Below are positions 20,861-33,799 of a stretch of 64,000 bases of DNA, one piece after another (position 1 is the first letter of the stretch; every line of letters begins with the position of its first letter). Below the pieces are notes generated by a model. That model worked only from the letters and a program-made list of their open reading frames with translations. It made no database searches and was not told the origin of the DNA. The DNA is taken from positions 2,852,001-2,916,000 of the forward strand of contig NC_018397.1 of the NCBI RefSeq assembly GCF_000208865.1. Reading direction: 5' to 3'. This DNA comes from Neospora caninum Liverpool (taxonomy: Eukaryota; Apicomplexa; Conoidasida; Eucoccidiorida; Sarcocystidae). The position numbers and the translations under genes are program-made.

Positions 20861-23800
20861 AACACAAAGAGAGACAAATCCCGCGATATTGGGCTGTTTG
20901 TCGCCTCGTCTAGTGCTTGCAAAGGGGACTTTCGCCGCCTCACGCCAGGAGAAATTAGAGAAAAGGCTTGAAAGCTGCGGTTTTCTGAAAACTAGTCTCT
21001 CGAGGTGGGCGGCGACGGTGGAAGCCTCGGCGTTGATTGAACTGTCTCACTGTGGCAAAGAAGCGCCGCAACACACCCCCCCTGGCAGCACAGCCGGTCT
21101 GTGATGATAATGATAACTCGTGCCTTGGAGAGCGAAAACCCTGATGACGCTCCACATAAGAGGACACCAAAAATATTTTTTAAAATCTAGGTGTGGCAGG
21201 GACGCACATGACTATCTTCAGGGCATCGTGACGGGAAACCGACCGGACGGCGGACCAGGCACACAGGACGGACATACAGGCTTGTGGCTGCAAGCAGCTG
21301 TGTCTCCTCAGCTGCCTCCCTCTCGTGTCCCTTTTTTCACTGCTCTTTTTTCTCTCACCCCCTCCTCTCGAGGAACCTGAGATCCTCTCAGAACAAACAC
21401 ACTAGGCTCAAACACCTCTCCTGTTTGGAAAGGTCTAGCGTGTCTTCCACACGAGAGGAATCCCGTACAGTTTGCCACTGCCGCAGGCATTATATATACA
21501 CCGGCGTGGTGCGACAGTTCGTGCTAGACTGCTCTAGTTATATCGCTTGTGCATTATTATCGCCCTATGATGACACGAGTCGAATCTTGGAACCTCGTGT
21601 GAGACGTGATTTTGATGTCAGATCTGGTTGGGTCGTGGCCTGCCGATGGCTTCAGCGTGCTTCTACAAGCGCCTTTGCCTGGCTGGGTGGCAACCCGCTA
21701 AACTAACGTAGGTTGTGTTTGTGTAGCGTATTGATGCGGAATGTGCGAAACGGAAACACATAAATGCTTCTACGGCACGGAAAGACAAAAAGTCCAAGAA
21801 AGAACACGCAGTCACTTCGCGGGTGTGTTGCGCGCCGCCGCATTATCTCGGCCACCGGTCTCTGTGTTTCCTGACATTGTGTTGCTACCTGAAAAGGAAT
21901 ACACGCAAACCTAAATTTCCCATTTTCGATTTGGAGTATACAGGGTTTCACCGGTAGACTTCCTGTGGTCGCAACCTGTGCTGCCGGAGCTTCAACGACG
22001 GCGCCTGCATCACGCCCTGCGCTGGAGCCCGCCCCAGAGAGTGTGTCGCATGGGAAGTAAGTGGCCTAGCGCAAAGTAAGGTGGCGTGTGCCATCGAACC
22101 ACAGACGAATTACAGGAGAAAAGCAAAAGTAATTTCTGTGGCCACATTTGACCTGTTCATCTCATCGTTGCACGTGTGTCGTCGCAAGGGAGGCTCCGCC
22201 ACAGTCACGTACACAAATTTGCCTCGATGGTGGCCAACTCATTGAAAACGCCTGGCCGTTTTGTAATTCTTAGGTAATTGCTTGTGTGTTTTTCCAGATC
22301 CCGACTGTAGCAGACGTGCGAGTTTACTGTGTGGACCTGTCTTGTTCGCTGTATCTCACTCTCGCCTTGTCTGAACAGTGGGTCACCACGGAAGTACAGA
22401 CCTACGTGAACAGTGATGGACTGCTTGGCCTTGGGGGGGGGGGGGGATTACATAGAGCATTCTGTTTCCTGAGTTCACTTGTATGTAATATCCCTCGGGA
22501 TGGTTTGATTCGGGTCCTTACAACGGTTTGTGGGCCATTCTGCTAGCGGTATTTCCCTTCTCCACAGTGGTTGGTGCATCTGTTGGGTTCCGACTACTTC
22601 GCCTGTCCACGGTTTTGAAATGGAGCAAGTCAATGGGGAAGGCGGGGCTCTCTTTTCAGGACACAAAGGAGGTTTGCACGCGACAATGTGTTCCTGATCA
22701 CGCACAAACGTGGTTTCCTTCAGCACTTGACCCTGAACGGAGCAGCCTCTTTCTCATCTGGGGGAACGACCGGATTAGCAAAGTCTTGCTCAACTCGCAG
22801 GGGCAGACGACGCATGAACATTAATGCCACGGTACTGCATATTTCCCCGTATGCGTAATACGCAGGCAAACACTGGTCTGCTGTTCAATACCAGGCGAAA
22901 AAAAGGTCAATACCAGAGGAGGGATACTTGTCTGGTGTGGAAATGTTCCTGCGGTCGGCTACTCATGGCAGGAAATTCCAGTTCATCGTACTGTGACTTA
23001 TGCCGTGGGGCCAACGCAACCCGCCTGCTATTAATCGGACTCCCGGAGTTCGTGCTTTCTCCCAAACTGTCGTGGTGAAGCAACGACACCGACATTTTCG
23101 AATTTGAGTTGAAGCATTGAACAGGGGTACACCTGAGCGAGCGCTTCGCTTCGCCGCAATGCGATTTGTCTATCCAATAAGATGGACCTCTATGCTATCC
23201 CATCGTTGCTAAATGTCTTTGCTGACACCTGAACGCTGATCGCCGATGCGACGCTCAGTGGTTTGAGGAACCCCGCTCCTTGGCCCTTACTCTGCTCTCC
23301 AGGAAGTGGAGGGTGCAAGGTGAAGCGAGTCAGATCCAACGGATCGGGGATATTCCTTGTGCTCAGGATCTTCTGTGAAAACAAGTTACCACCCTTTCTC
23401 TTGCAGGCGCCCGTTGTTGGTTCACTTGGCATTCCGGTTGCTCCTCAAGACGCATAAGATACATCGTCGCCAGAATGTGACCTATGTGGGATACCTTGGG
23501 AGTCAAGTCACATCCTAGATCAGCTTCATCCCCGACAGTAACAGATCACTGCGATGGTGAATATGTAACTGAACGCGGCCTCCGTGCAGCGTCACACTGC
23601 AGAGTCTGTTTTCCACATGATCTTATCCTCTTGTACCTGTCTTGACAAGCACTCCACAGAAGCTCTGTGAACCGTTTGCCTACATTTAAAGACCTTGTTG
23701 GAGCTAAGGCTGTGTCGACATCGAACTCCACGCCTCCACCGTTTGAAAGCACTGCGTGCGTAGTTGTCTCCGTTTTGTTTTCCTTCTTACCTCTCCTTTC

Positions 23801-24283
23801 CTACAGTGTTGCACCCACTCTTCACCTCGCTTGCACATTTTAGTCCAAGGCGATGACTAGTTTTTTCAAACGTTTTCGGTATTTTGCTATACGACGCCGC
23901 ATGCGTGGCGCGCATGCGGCTGACACGCCAAATCAGGTCGGACAGCGCTTTCAGTTTGTCGTGGCAATCTGCAGTCCCTTCCATGTACGCCCTCCTTTTC
24001 CCTTATCTGTACGCCGTCTGTTTGTGCGTCGAGTTTCCCTTCTTTTCGCACGTAAATCTCCTTTCGTCTGCGTCTTCCTCTGTACTCCTTCTTCCAACCA
24101 TTGCCGCCTCTTCATACTGTTGTCCTCGCGGCACCGGATCCCGGCAGCTCTCAAAAGACTGTGCATTTGCTCATCGATTTGTAAACCTTCAACTTTCATC
24201 TTTTTCTCTCAACGGCTACTGAATTTGCTGCTCCCCCACCTTCGTTGTCTGTGGGTTGCTACTCGCTGGCGTTACTATTGACG
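20861..24283. other. gene-poor stretch with unassigned exon-like pieces
   Basis: No complete gene could be built. Plus-strand pieces with splice-like borders are: 21952-22058 (open in two frames, donor GTAAGT), 22299-22398 (acceptor TTTTCCAG, reads IPTVADVRVYCVDLSCSLYL, donor GTACAG), about 22568-22824 (acceptor CTCCACAG, ends HEH-stop) and 23408-23456 (acceptor CTTGCAG, reads APVVGSLGIPVAPQDA-stop). The first and third join in phase; the second does not fit between them. They may be parts of one or two small genes. A poly-G run (14 G) is at 22433-22446. The 23.8-24.2 kb part is pyrimidine-rich and may be promoter or leader for the gene at 24284. Confidence 0.3.
22433..22446. repeat. poly-G tract (14 G)
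   Basis: This is an uninterrupted run of 14 G in an otherwise mixed-composition stretch. It lies in a presumed intron between exon-like pieces. Confidence 0.9.
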
Positions 24284-26145
24284 ATGTTCATGGGTCATGA
24301 GCAAGACTTCGCCCTCCCCTGTTTCAGCTGTGAAAGAAGGTAAACTTGTTTTTTGATTCTGCTCTTTGTCTGAATTTGCTTGTCCTCGTCTTTGCTCTCT
24401 CCTAATTTCTTGAGCCTGTTCAACGAAACAGTCGGTGGAGCGCCGATATTATAGCCAGACATTTCGTCTTCCACGTCGCTCCTTGCCTATCAGTTTCTAC
24501 GGTTCCCACTTTCCGTTTTCCGGCCCCGTACACATTTTTGGAATCTAGGTGGATAAGTCGTCTGAATTCCATCTTTCTGTATGTTTTGCTGAACGGTTAT
24601 ACGTCAACGAAGCGCAAATATCGGTGCCGTTACCTCTCTGCCCCTCGTTTTCCTTTCTTCGGTTCTGGACGAGGCCGCCTTTCACAATTTCAACTCGTTC
24701 TCTCTGCTGAAAAATGCAGCTGTAGACAAAATGAATGGCTGCAGCAAGAGAAAGTCCCATCGCCTTCTACAGCCGGTGTTTGAGTTGCAACAAACTTTCC
24801 CGAAAATACAGCACTGGCAAGGAGCAGAGATTCTTCATCGTCTCAAGCAAAAGGAGAAGGATGCTGCAGTCATTCACCCCTGCATCGACACCTGGTAGGA
24901 AGAGGAAAGAGAGGTCGGGGAAAAGGACAAAGTGGTTTCTTCGTCTGCTGACAGACATGGGGAATACAATGGGGAAGGTGAACGAAGCGGATGCCGGCAT
25001 AGGTGCCGGGGGCAAGTCACACATGAAGCGCAGCGGACACCAGTTAGCTGTACGGACATCCCGCGGCCATGAGCGACAAGGCAGGCTGCAGAGAGTGTCG
25101 AGACGACGAAAAGACAGAATTTTCTCTTGCATTTTCCTCTTTTCTGGACGCAGGGGGGAGTACATGCAGTGCCTCAGGCGCTACCCTGCAACCTCCGCGG
25201 CGAGGTGCCGTGTCGAGAGTGACAGACACACACGTTGTCTTCACCTGAATGGCCGATGGAAACCGTCAGACAGTCTAGAGGCTCTGAAGCTCCTTGAAAT
25301 GTAAGTTGGAAGTCATGAGTGGACAATACACCGAGTGGGTGTAATCGGTGTCTCCACACTATCGCAGGGTAACAAGTGTTTCGAAGACAATGGCAGAAAA
25401 TCGGTCTCTCACTGTATGTACACATTTATGCGCGCATATATATATATATATATGCATACACATATTGAGCGTCCTGCAATCAACTGCAGGAACAGTGGAC
25501 ATTTCTCTCGCGGTTCGAGGAAGAGTGTCCAGACACGTGTGTGTGTGTGTGTGTGTGTGTTTGCGGTCTCCGAAATGCGAGTCTTTTAGTTAGCGCCAAC
25601 GTTTTGCCTTCTTTTTCTGTTCTTCGTGCCAGACGCTCTCCTCTACCCCGTCGTGCCTTTGTTGTCTCTTTCGCTTACAGGTTCAAAGTTTTCAATGAAA
25701 CAGCCAGATTCAAATATCCCCCTCGCCCTGTGCACTCTCTGGTCCGAGGTAAGTCGCCGCGCTACGTCTTCACACATGTTGCATTTAACACAACTCCCAA
25801 TATTCCCGTCCATACGCATTCCTGCGAAGCGTACGAATGCGTATAGCGAGGATTACATACGCGTAGCACTTCGCGTGCTTCTTTAACGTAGCACTCTCGC
25901 CGCTCTGCATAATTACGGAAGGGATAACTGTATGCAGATGTCTTAAACACAGTTTTTTTGAGATGTTGCACTTGAGTCGATTGCTGGTGGCGCAGGGGAT
26001 ATGCCGCCATAGTTGAGCGATCCTGAATTTAATTGTTTCTACGTATGGGTATGCGTATCGGAGTTGTTCAAGACGTGCAGGCGGTGCATTTTTGTGTCGC
26101 TTTACAGGGTGCGCTTTCCCATTCTCCAATCCACCAAAGAAGTAG
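24284..26145 (+). CDS. small Cys-rich CHCH-type protein, COX19-like (putative mitochondrial intermembrane space)
   Basis: Four short exons join in frame to 102 aa: 24284-24339, 25154-25300, 25681-25748, 26108-26145. All borders are GT/AG with matching phases. Cysteines fall at residues 13, 16, 25, 37, 47 and 92. The block EYMQC...ARC...TRC gives C-X11-C-X9-C, the spacing seen in COX19 between its second, third and fourth cysteines, with aromatic and basic residues placed as in CHCH helices (YMQCLRR, CRVESDRHTRCL). The first pair here is C-X8-C rather than the expected C-X9-C. The C-terminal part (SLEALKLLEMFKVF, then a Lys/Pro-rich end) is not family-typical. If real, it would be imported by the MIA40 route and act in respiratory-chain assembly. 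The start codon is a choice between Met at 24284 and 24290, and an upstream exon is possible. Confidence 0.5.
25437..25561. repeat. (TA)n and (GT)n microsatellites in an intron of the CHCH gene
   Basis: A (TA)n block lies at about 25437-25452 and a (GT)n block at about 25539-25561. Both are in the intron between exons 2 and 3 of the small Cys-rich gene. Confidence 0.85.
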
Positions 26146-27770
26146 GCGCCTGTCTCGGCGTCTCAGTCGGTCGGCTTGTGGAGCCGTCATAATTTGTTTT
26201 CACTCACTTTCCTCGTCTGGCTGTTGAACGAGCATGCCATTTCAGCTGACGGGGCCTGCCTGTGTCAGCAGAAACGTGGCTGCAAACGTTTTTCAAGGCT
26301 TCATGACTCACACTGGAAATTTGAGCGAAAGCACAAGTCGCTATTTTTCCTTAATGTGTGACTGCCTGTGCAACTATCGCTCTATATCCATCTCAGTATA
26401 AGGGTGTGCAATAGATATGATCTGGAAGGTATCCAGGCCTCCTGCGGGTTTGCCTTGACCCCACGTGAGGGTGCGCTCGAGAACTAGACTGGTCTCCTTG
26501 AGTGGAGAATGTGCCTTCTTGTGTTTAGTCTGGGCGAAGTGCTCGTCTCTTGAACGGCGCCTCCTCCCTTCGAATTGCCGTTCCCAATTTCTGCGCTTCA
26601 AACCTTCAACTTTCGTGAACAGTCAGTAAACTGGGCACGCGACGAGGCAGTGTTCGCTTCGGTGAAATCCCCGGACTTCATCCCCGGGGCAGACGCTCTG
26701 GTTTCTAATCCACTGTTGCCTAGCCTCCAGAGTCACTGCGAAGCGCGGAGAACCGCTTGGACGCCAACCTTTATTGACCATCAGAACAGCTGCTCCAAGC
26801 CAGATTTCTATATACAGCATGCACGTGGTTGCCCAGATTGATGTTTCTAACTCGTACACCCCTCTCCTCACATTTCAGTTCCGTTGATTGTCCACCCAAC
26901 TGCAATTTGGACGAAAGAGACTGTTGGGTCCTTGGGATGCGTGCATTGTTTCTTTTTGTGAGCGGCGGCAGACGTACAGACCGTCAGACAGTATCTGTAG
27001 GTTTTGCTGCTTTCTCGATCTGCCGAATCCATGTTGTTTGCTTTCGGAATGCCCGCTGGTAGAGTTGGGTCTTCTGAACGTATTCCCTTGTCGAACCAAA
27101 AGTTTTTGAGCTGTACGGCAAAGCTGACTGGTTTTGTGCGCCACCAAAAACACGCATTTCTCAGCGGGGTCAAAGCCATGCCGTGAATTGGAAAGCATTT
27201 GGACGACACTGACAGAATTTTTTTCAACTGAGGGACTGACATGAAACACACGTTGTGACAAGAATCTGTGTGTGGGAGGGGACTTCTCGATAAACAGATC
27301 CACCGTTTCAGGGTTAGCCTCTTCACAGTCAGTTCCTCCGAAGAACTCCGGTTTTCTGTGCGTTAGAATTCCAGAAGCTGGGCCTCTCTGGATAGTGCCA
27401 CAACACACCGTCACCACTCCAGGTTCTCGCCTCCTCCAAGCTTCTTGTTATCGGGGCTGACATGTGAAGCCCTGGGATATCCTAGGGTGGAAATCATATC
27501 TTTACCGTTTCTGGGATTCAGACAGAAGATTGGCTTCAAGCAGCTTTGTGTCTCATTCCTCGCAACGCCAATTACTTGAGTCCCGCACGTGGAACAGCCC
27601 CCGCAGCATCCCGACCGTTTCACAGGTGGAAGAAAGGGACAGTCAGAGGCAGTCTTGTCAAGTCCACCGATGTTTCGACATTTCAAAGCACGTCCGTAAC
27701 CTCTGTTTTCCAACGCTGACAACGGAACAAATGTGATGTCTCTCACGCGAGTTACCCCACATGGATCTTC
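26146..27770. other. spacer, no gene supported
   Basis: Short ORFs occur on both strands (for example minus-strand readings at about 26870-27420), but none has a family motif, start context or convincing splice partners. It probably includes the 3' UTR of the CHCH gene. Confidence 0.5.
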
Positions 27771-27850
27771 GGCAGGATGGCCGAGTGGTCTAAGGCGCTG
27801 CGTTAAGGCCGCAGTCCGAAAGGGCGTGGGTTCGAACCCCACTCCTGTCA
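27771..27850 (+). tRNA. tRNA-Leu (anticodon AAG)
   Basis: The cloverleaf folds by eye. Acceptor stem GGCAGGA pairs with TCCTGTC (one G-T), with discriminator A at 27850. The D arm holds GGCCGAGTGGTCTAAGGC (internal A box). The anticodon stem CTGCG/CGCAG encloses loop TTAAGGC, giving anticodon AAG for CTT leucine codons. A long variable arm (class II) follows. The T arm GTGGGTTCGAACCCCAC is the B box. There is no intron and no encoded CCA. T-rich sequence about 20 nt downstream (ATTTCTTTTC) could serve as a Pol III terminator. Confidence 0.95.
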
Positions 27851-29740
27851 CTTACCTCGACTCGTGTCGATTTCTTTTCTTGCTGTTTTGAATACGCATT
27901 CGATCTCCTCTAACCAAGTTCTACTTTTTCATAACGCCCTTTAGAGTGTCCTTTCGCTGGAAACGTCCCTCCAGCTATACTCCTGGCTAGACTAGTCGCG
28001 CGGTCGTACCCAGACCCCGAATGGCCGCATCGATACACCTAGTGACAGAAAAACGTGAAAAAAAGGAATGAAAGCGCGATATCGGTTAGAGCGGCGCTCG
28101 AGACGTGTGCGAACGCTGCTGGAAACGACCGCTCGACAAGGTACGAGGCTACTCACGGTTGGTACACCTTGCGTTTCTGTGTGTAAAAGGCTGCTCTGTA
28201 GCTGACATGCGGACTCGGAAGCAGAGTAACACGATGCATAATTTTATGTCTCCGAAGTATTTTGTGTAGGAAACCCTACACGTGAATATATACTTTTGTA
28301 CACGCAACTAGTCTGTCGCCTTATGGGTCTCGCGCGCGGAAGTATAGAATGACACAGAGGCCTCAGGAAAGGGCGAGATTCCGAGGCGAAGAAACATAGA
28401 GAAGAAAAGCGTAGGAACAGGTAAAACGAGAGACATTACCGCGTTAGGAAGGCGAGAAATGAACAGACCAGAACAGCAAGGGTGCAAGAAACTGCAGAGT
28501 CCAGCAGCCGACAGAAGTGGGAAGTTTGTGAACTTTGCAGCGGAGTGTTTTTCGATCATGGTTCGTCTCCATCGTGAGAGGAGAAAAAACCGAGATACAA
28601 ACGACGCAAGGAAGGTTCACAGGGAAAACTGAAAACAAAAAAGACAAACTGCGTGCAGAAACACAACCAAATAACATATAGACACGCACCTGTCGCTTGG
28701 GTTCCCTCCTCTTTGCAAGAACAGAAAGTTCAAAACACCCTCCAAAATTACCGGAACAATGGACGGAAGATGCTGTGTATGTGAATTCACACGCATCTGC
28801 ACACACCCACGTATATACACGCACATATGTGGATACACGCGCATGTATTTAGAAAACTTTTTAAATATATACCGCATGCATTTATAGAGGTGTGAGGACA
28901 GAGAAGAAAACACGAGTATGCAGTCAACAATCAAGCATATCCACGTGTATGAATTTGTGAGTCGCGCGTATACCCGTCATGTACATATGAAGAGAGTTAC
29001 ATGCCCCCTCTACAGAAATACCTCTGTGGAGGTAGTCTCCGGTCTTGTCAGTGTGGGTAAGGGCAAAAAGAGAGCGCCGGGTATCACCACGAAGTTTCTC
29101 GCGACTTGGTTGGGACTGAGCAAGCAGATACGCGCCGCGGTTAGTCTCTGTCTCGTGAGGAAGGGACGAGGTAGACCAGACGAGAAAAAAGGATTTTCAT
29201 TTGAATGTGTGTGGCGTGTCAAGCATCTACGACTTGCAACGCGATACCAAAATCACCGACACAGCATAGAACAGCCAAACATCCCTATTGGCTCGGAAAA
29301 GTGTTCTGTGTTGCTACACCCACAAGCAAAAAGCTGCATGTACACTTAACTTCTCTCCCTCGAATCCCTACGACACATTTCCCCGCCGATGCCCCAAAAT
29401 CGACGCAGACAACACGAGTCTTCTGCAGTCGATTTCACGACCACGCCGCCGCGATGCCGCGCGTCGTCCCTCTCTTGACACGAGGGAGAAGTACGCCTTT
29501 TGAGCAAGCACAGAAACAAAGAGAAAGGCTCCGCGGGACATCGACGCCAGTCGGTCTGTTCCAAAACAGAGCCCAGAAACAAACGACGGCGCTGTACCGC
29601 CCGTTTCGCCGTCTGTCGTCCACGTTTCTTCCCCGTTTTCGTATTTCTCGCCTTCTCTTTCCCTTGGCTTACTCGTGCGTCCCCCGTTTCTCTTCTTCTG
29701 TGGGGCTGTTTTTGCGAGTTTCTTTTCCGCATTGCCGCTC
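27851..29740. other. spacer between tRNA-Leu and PRP4K 3' end
   Basis: No gene is supported. The right-hand 500 bp or so probably is the 3' UTR of the minus-strand PRP4K gene. A plus-strand reading frame overlapping 29205-29852 is a chance frame. Confidence 0.5.
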
Positions 29741-32700
29741 TCACGGCGCAGTCCCCGAGCCGCCACTGCCGCCAGTCCCCTTCAAAACCGGCACCGGCGA
29801 ACTCATCGAAGCTGCATGCGATCGACTCGGCGTGTGCTCCGCGCCAAAGTGAATGCTCTCTTTCAAAAACGGGTGTTGAAGAGCCTCGTCGGGAGTCAGC
29901 CGCTTCTGTGGGTCAAGTGCCAAGCATTTCTCCAGCAAGTCGCCGAGCTGTCGCATCTTCCGCCGGAGAAAATTGATCTTTGGCGTGTTTCCTGAAAGGG
30001 AATACGGATCGATCGCCGATACGACACGCTTTGGTTCCGCGGCAAGCAGAAAACAACGGCAAATACAATTCAATAATGGTGAAGATAGATCTATACACGA
30101 CACCTTTTTTTCCACTCCATGCACACCTCCAGAAGGTTCCGCCGACCTGCGCATTTGTCACAGTCTATTCACTCTCGCCCACGCATATATCAACGCATGC
30201 CTCCGCACACACATATATAAAGGAAATGGCTACATCAATATATATGTATATTATATACATACAAATATACATATATACATAAATGTAGAGGTGCATAGGT
30301 ATAGATGTGTAACGGTTGAGTGTTCTCCCGTGAGTGTACCTTTGAGCCAGTGTTGTTTTTCGATGAGGATTTCGGTCAAGTTGCGCGTGGGGCGAAGGTC
30401 GTGGAGGACGCGAATCACTTCTTTCTTGAAGAAGGCGTCTCTGTCTCGGTAAGTGAAATCGAGGTTCTCGTCAAAGTGGTGGTTCGACAGCTGTCCGGCC
30501 TTTATCATTTTCGTCGGAATCTTCCCCTTCACCTCCATGATGCACTTGAGCATATCGTTGTTCGTTCTTCCCTGAAAACAGACAGTCTTGCACGCACCTC
30601 GTGACCACCAGCCGGAGCTCGTTGTGCAGTTTCACCGTTCCATCCGCCCTCTAAACATCGATCTGCGCGTCTCTCTTTCCTACGAATGCCGGGCGACTTG
30701 AACTGAGAAAAAACGCGCCTCTCGGGCGCCTCCGCTCCCCCTCCGGTCCGCGAAAACCTCGGCAATTTTAAAGAGAGGAAGGCACGAAGGAAAGGTCAAC
30801 CAGAGACACACGCGAAAACGAGAGAGCATGCACAACCCAGAACGCGTCTCTCTCCCTCGCGCTCTCGGCCCCCGACGCCGCCACGGAAATCGTAGAGACA
30901 CTGCGCCCCTGCGCTTCCTGTTTCGTCCCTCCCCGAGAAATATATTTCTCTCGTCCCCGCTGCCTCTTCCACCCCCGCACGCCTCTCGTCTCGTTCTCTC
31001 CTTCCCTCCTTTCCCTCTCCCTTTTTCTCCAGCTCCTCGTTCTCTTCTTTTCTCTCACCGGGAAGAGAACCTGTCCAGTTGCGAGTTCGTAGATCGTCGC
31101 TGCTGCGCTCCACACGTCGATTTGGACGTCGTATTTGCATCCGAGGATGATCTCCGGTGCGCGGTAGAACCGGCTGACGAGGTACGCCGTGATCTCGTTG
31201 TCCGACACGTCGCTCGCACTGCCCAAGTCGCAGACCTTCAAACTGGTGAATTTCTCGTTCAGCAGGATGTTGTCGGGCTTCAAGTCCGCGTGGATGATTC
31301 GGCACCGACTCAAATGGCGCAGCGCGACGAAGAGCTGCTTGCTGTACGCGTGGATCGCGCTCGCGTTCAGACCCTTGCCGCCGCCGTACTTTTTCAGCGC
31401 CGTCCGCAGATTCCCCCACAGCCACTCGAAGACCAGGCAGAAGTGACCTCGATACTCAAAGTGCCTGAGGAGGCGGACGATGTGGCGCTTGTCGTCTTTG
31501 TCTGTCGAGTTCAGCAGCCGCAGAATGCTCGTTTCCTTCTCCGCCGCCTTCTTCATCATGTCGTTGTGGCGAATGCACTTGATCGCCACGAACCGCTTCT
31601 CCTGCAGGTCGTAGCACTTGAGCACGTTCGAAAAGACACCCTTCCCAATCGCCTCGCACTCCACGCGGTACCGACCGTCGTCCAGCAACTCCCCGACGGT
31701 CGCCTGGTAGTACCCCTCCGAGTCGTTCCAGTTCTCGGCCGGCCCCGTCGTCGCCGAGACGTTCAGGAGCGACTTCTTGCGCGACCGCCTGCTCTCCCGT
31801 CCGCCCCGGGTGCTCTTTGTCGCTGCCGAAAACATGTCCACATCGTCGTTCTTGTCTTCGTCCGAAGACGATCCACTCTCTTCTTCGTGCTCGGCGCTTT
31901 CCTTCATCTGGATCACGAACCGCCGAAGCTTGCGCTTCTCGTCCTGAAGCCGCCGCTGCAGAGCTTCCATGTCCAGACCACCCAACGCAGTCAACGCCGA
32001 CGCGGAGATCGAAGAGCCTCGCGCCTCAGAGCTCGGCGCAGCAGACTTCCCGGCTCCGGCCGCGTCAACCTCTCCGTTGGCGTCTCCGGAATTTGCGGAT
32101 GCACCCGGATCGTCAGACGCGGGCTCTTTCTTCGAGGCTCCCTCTGGAGAAGAAAGGCGACCGTTCGGGGCCCTGGCCGCGTCTCCCTTCCCACTGGCTG
32201 CTCCTTCCGCCGTCGGGGATCGACGCACAGAGGACACTTCCGAGGGGTCCGCGTCTTCCAGGTCCGACAGCGAGGGAGAAGACATCTCCACAGACTTCAA
32301 ACTGTCGCCATCGTGGTCAAACAACGCCTCCTGGATGTTTGCCGACTGCAGGCACACCGAACCGAGACACCCCAGTTTGTTGTTCTCTGCATGCAAAGGA
32401 CGAAGAGGAGATCAGTGGACACTCGCGCACACACTGCGCGAGAAATGGAAACCTTAAAACGCACCGCGAGACAAAACGCCGGAACGCCACGCGCTGTGCC
32501 TCCACCGGGCAAAAACCCAGCGAGAAAGAAGACCCGGAGGGACTGAAATCCCATGCAGCGACAAAAAGGAAAGAAGTTCTGAACGACCCTTCACACAAAC
32601 GTTGTCTGCTCAAACCCAGATCTTGTCGAACTGTGTTGCCCAATGTTCCCCACATCCACTCGCATCTGGAGTGTACACGTACCTCATCATCGGAGTTGTT

Positions 32701-33767
32701 TCCGTTCCGGTCCGCAGTTCTTCCACTCTTTCCGTGGTTCACGTCTCCATCACTGCGAGGTTTCTTGTCGCCCTCTGTGCGGTCTCCTTTCTCCGTTCGC
32801 CTCTCTATGTCTTTCTCGCCATTCTTCTCGGCTTTTGCCTTTTTGGACGCCCGATCGCTCTCTTTTGGGCTCTCGCGATGCTCGCCATTCCGTCTTTCTT
32901 CCCTTCCTTTTCCTCGCGACTCGCGTTCTCTCTCGCGCTCTCCGTTCGGAGACTGCGACCGCATGCGCGACTCGCTTTTCCTCTCGAACTGTCCACCCTC
33001 CTGGTCTCTGTCGCTCGGGGATGCGTCCTTCGCTTCGGATTTCTCTTCGTCTTGCTCAGCACCTCCTGCGGCTACAGGCTGCGGCGCGTACTTGGCGAGC
33101 AACAACTCACGCTGTCTCCGTCTTTCCTCCAGAAAACGATCTTCATCTTCCTCGTCGAGAATTTCCAGGTTGGTCAAATCGTCATCCGACTCTTCTCGAC
33201 CTCTCACCTCTCGCTCTCTTCGCTCGTGCTCTCTTCGCTCGTACTCTCTTCCCTCGCGTTCTCTTCTCTCGCGTTCTCTTCCTCGCCTCTCGTCTTCCTC
33301 TCTCTCTCTCCGTCCATCCTCCTTCCTGGATCGCCCACAAGTCGACGAGGAAGAAGAGGAAGAGTGTCCCTTGTCTCGCTTTGAGTAGCCGCGGTGTCTC
33401 TCAGGAGACCGTTCGCGACTTCTTCTGTCGCGATCGCCATGGCGGTGAGAAGCCCCCGAAGATTTGTGAGAGGACCCAGAAATGTGAGAAGAGTGAGGGT
33501 GGCGATCTACAGAGCGATAGCGAGAACGCTCAGGAGAGGGAGAGTCACGACCGTGGTGCCGAGAGGAACGGCCCGAATCTCGAGAACCGTGTCCTGCAAG
33601 AAAAATGTGGCAAGACGCAGGAACCACGCAACCACTTTTCACCTCCCCGCAAATGCTCTCTCTCATCAAACACGCCTCCACGAAACACGAAACGCCTCAC
33701 GTTTCTCCTCGACAGACGTACACATACATATACATATACATACACATATACATTTATACATACACAC

Positions 33768-33799
<32 letters not shown>

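Noticed and set aside
27411..27851. 146-codon minus-strand frame starting MTGVGFEPTPF
   Set aside because: This is the antisense reading of tRNA-Leu, a well-known annotation artefact.
29205..29852. 215-codon plus-strand frame
   Set aside because: It overlaps the PRP4K 3' end antisense and has no supporting motif or start context.
30828..33388. Two plus-strand frames of over 500 codons opposite PRP4K
   Set aside because: They are shadows of the GC-biased, Arg/Glu-rich PRP4K exons; they lack family motifs and are cut by nothing only because of codon-position bias.
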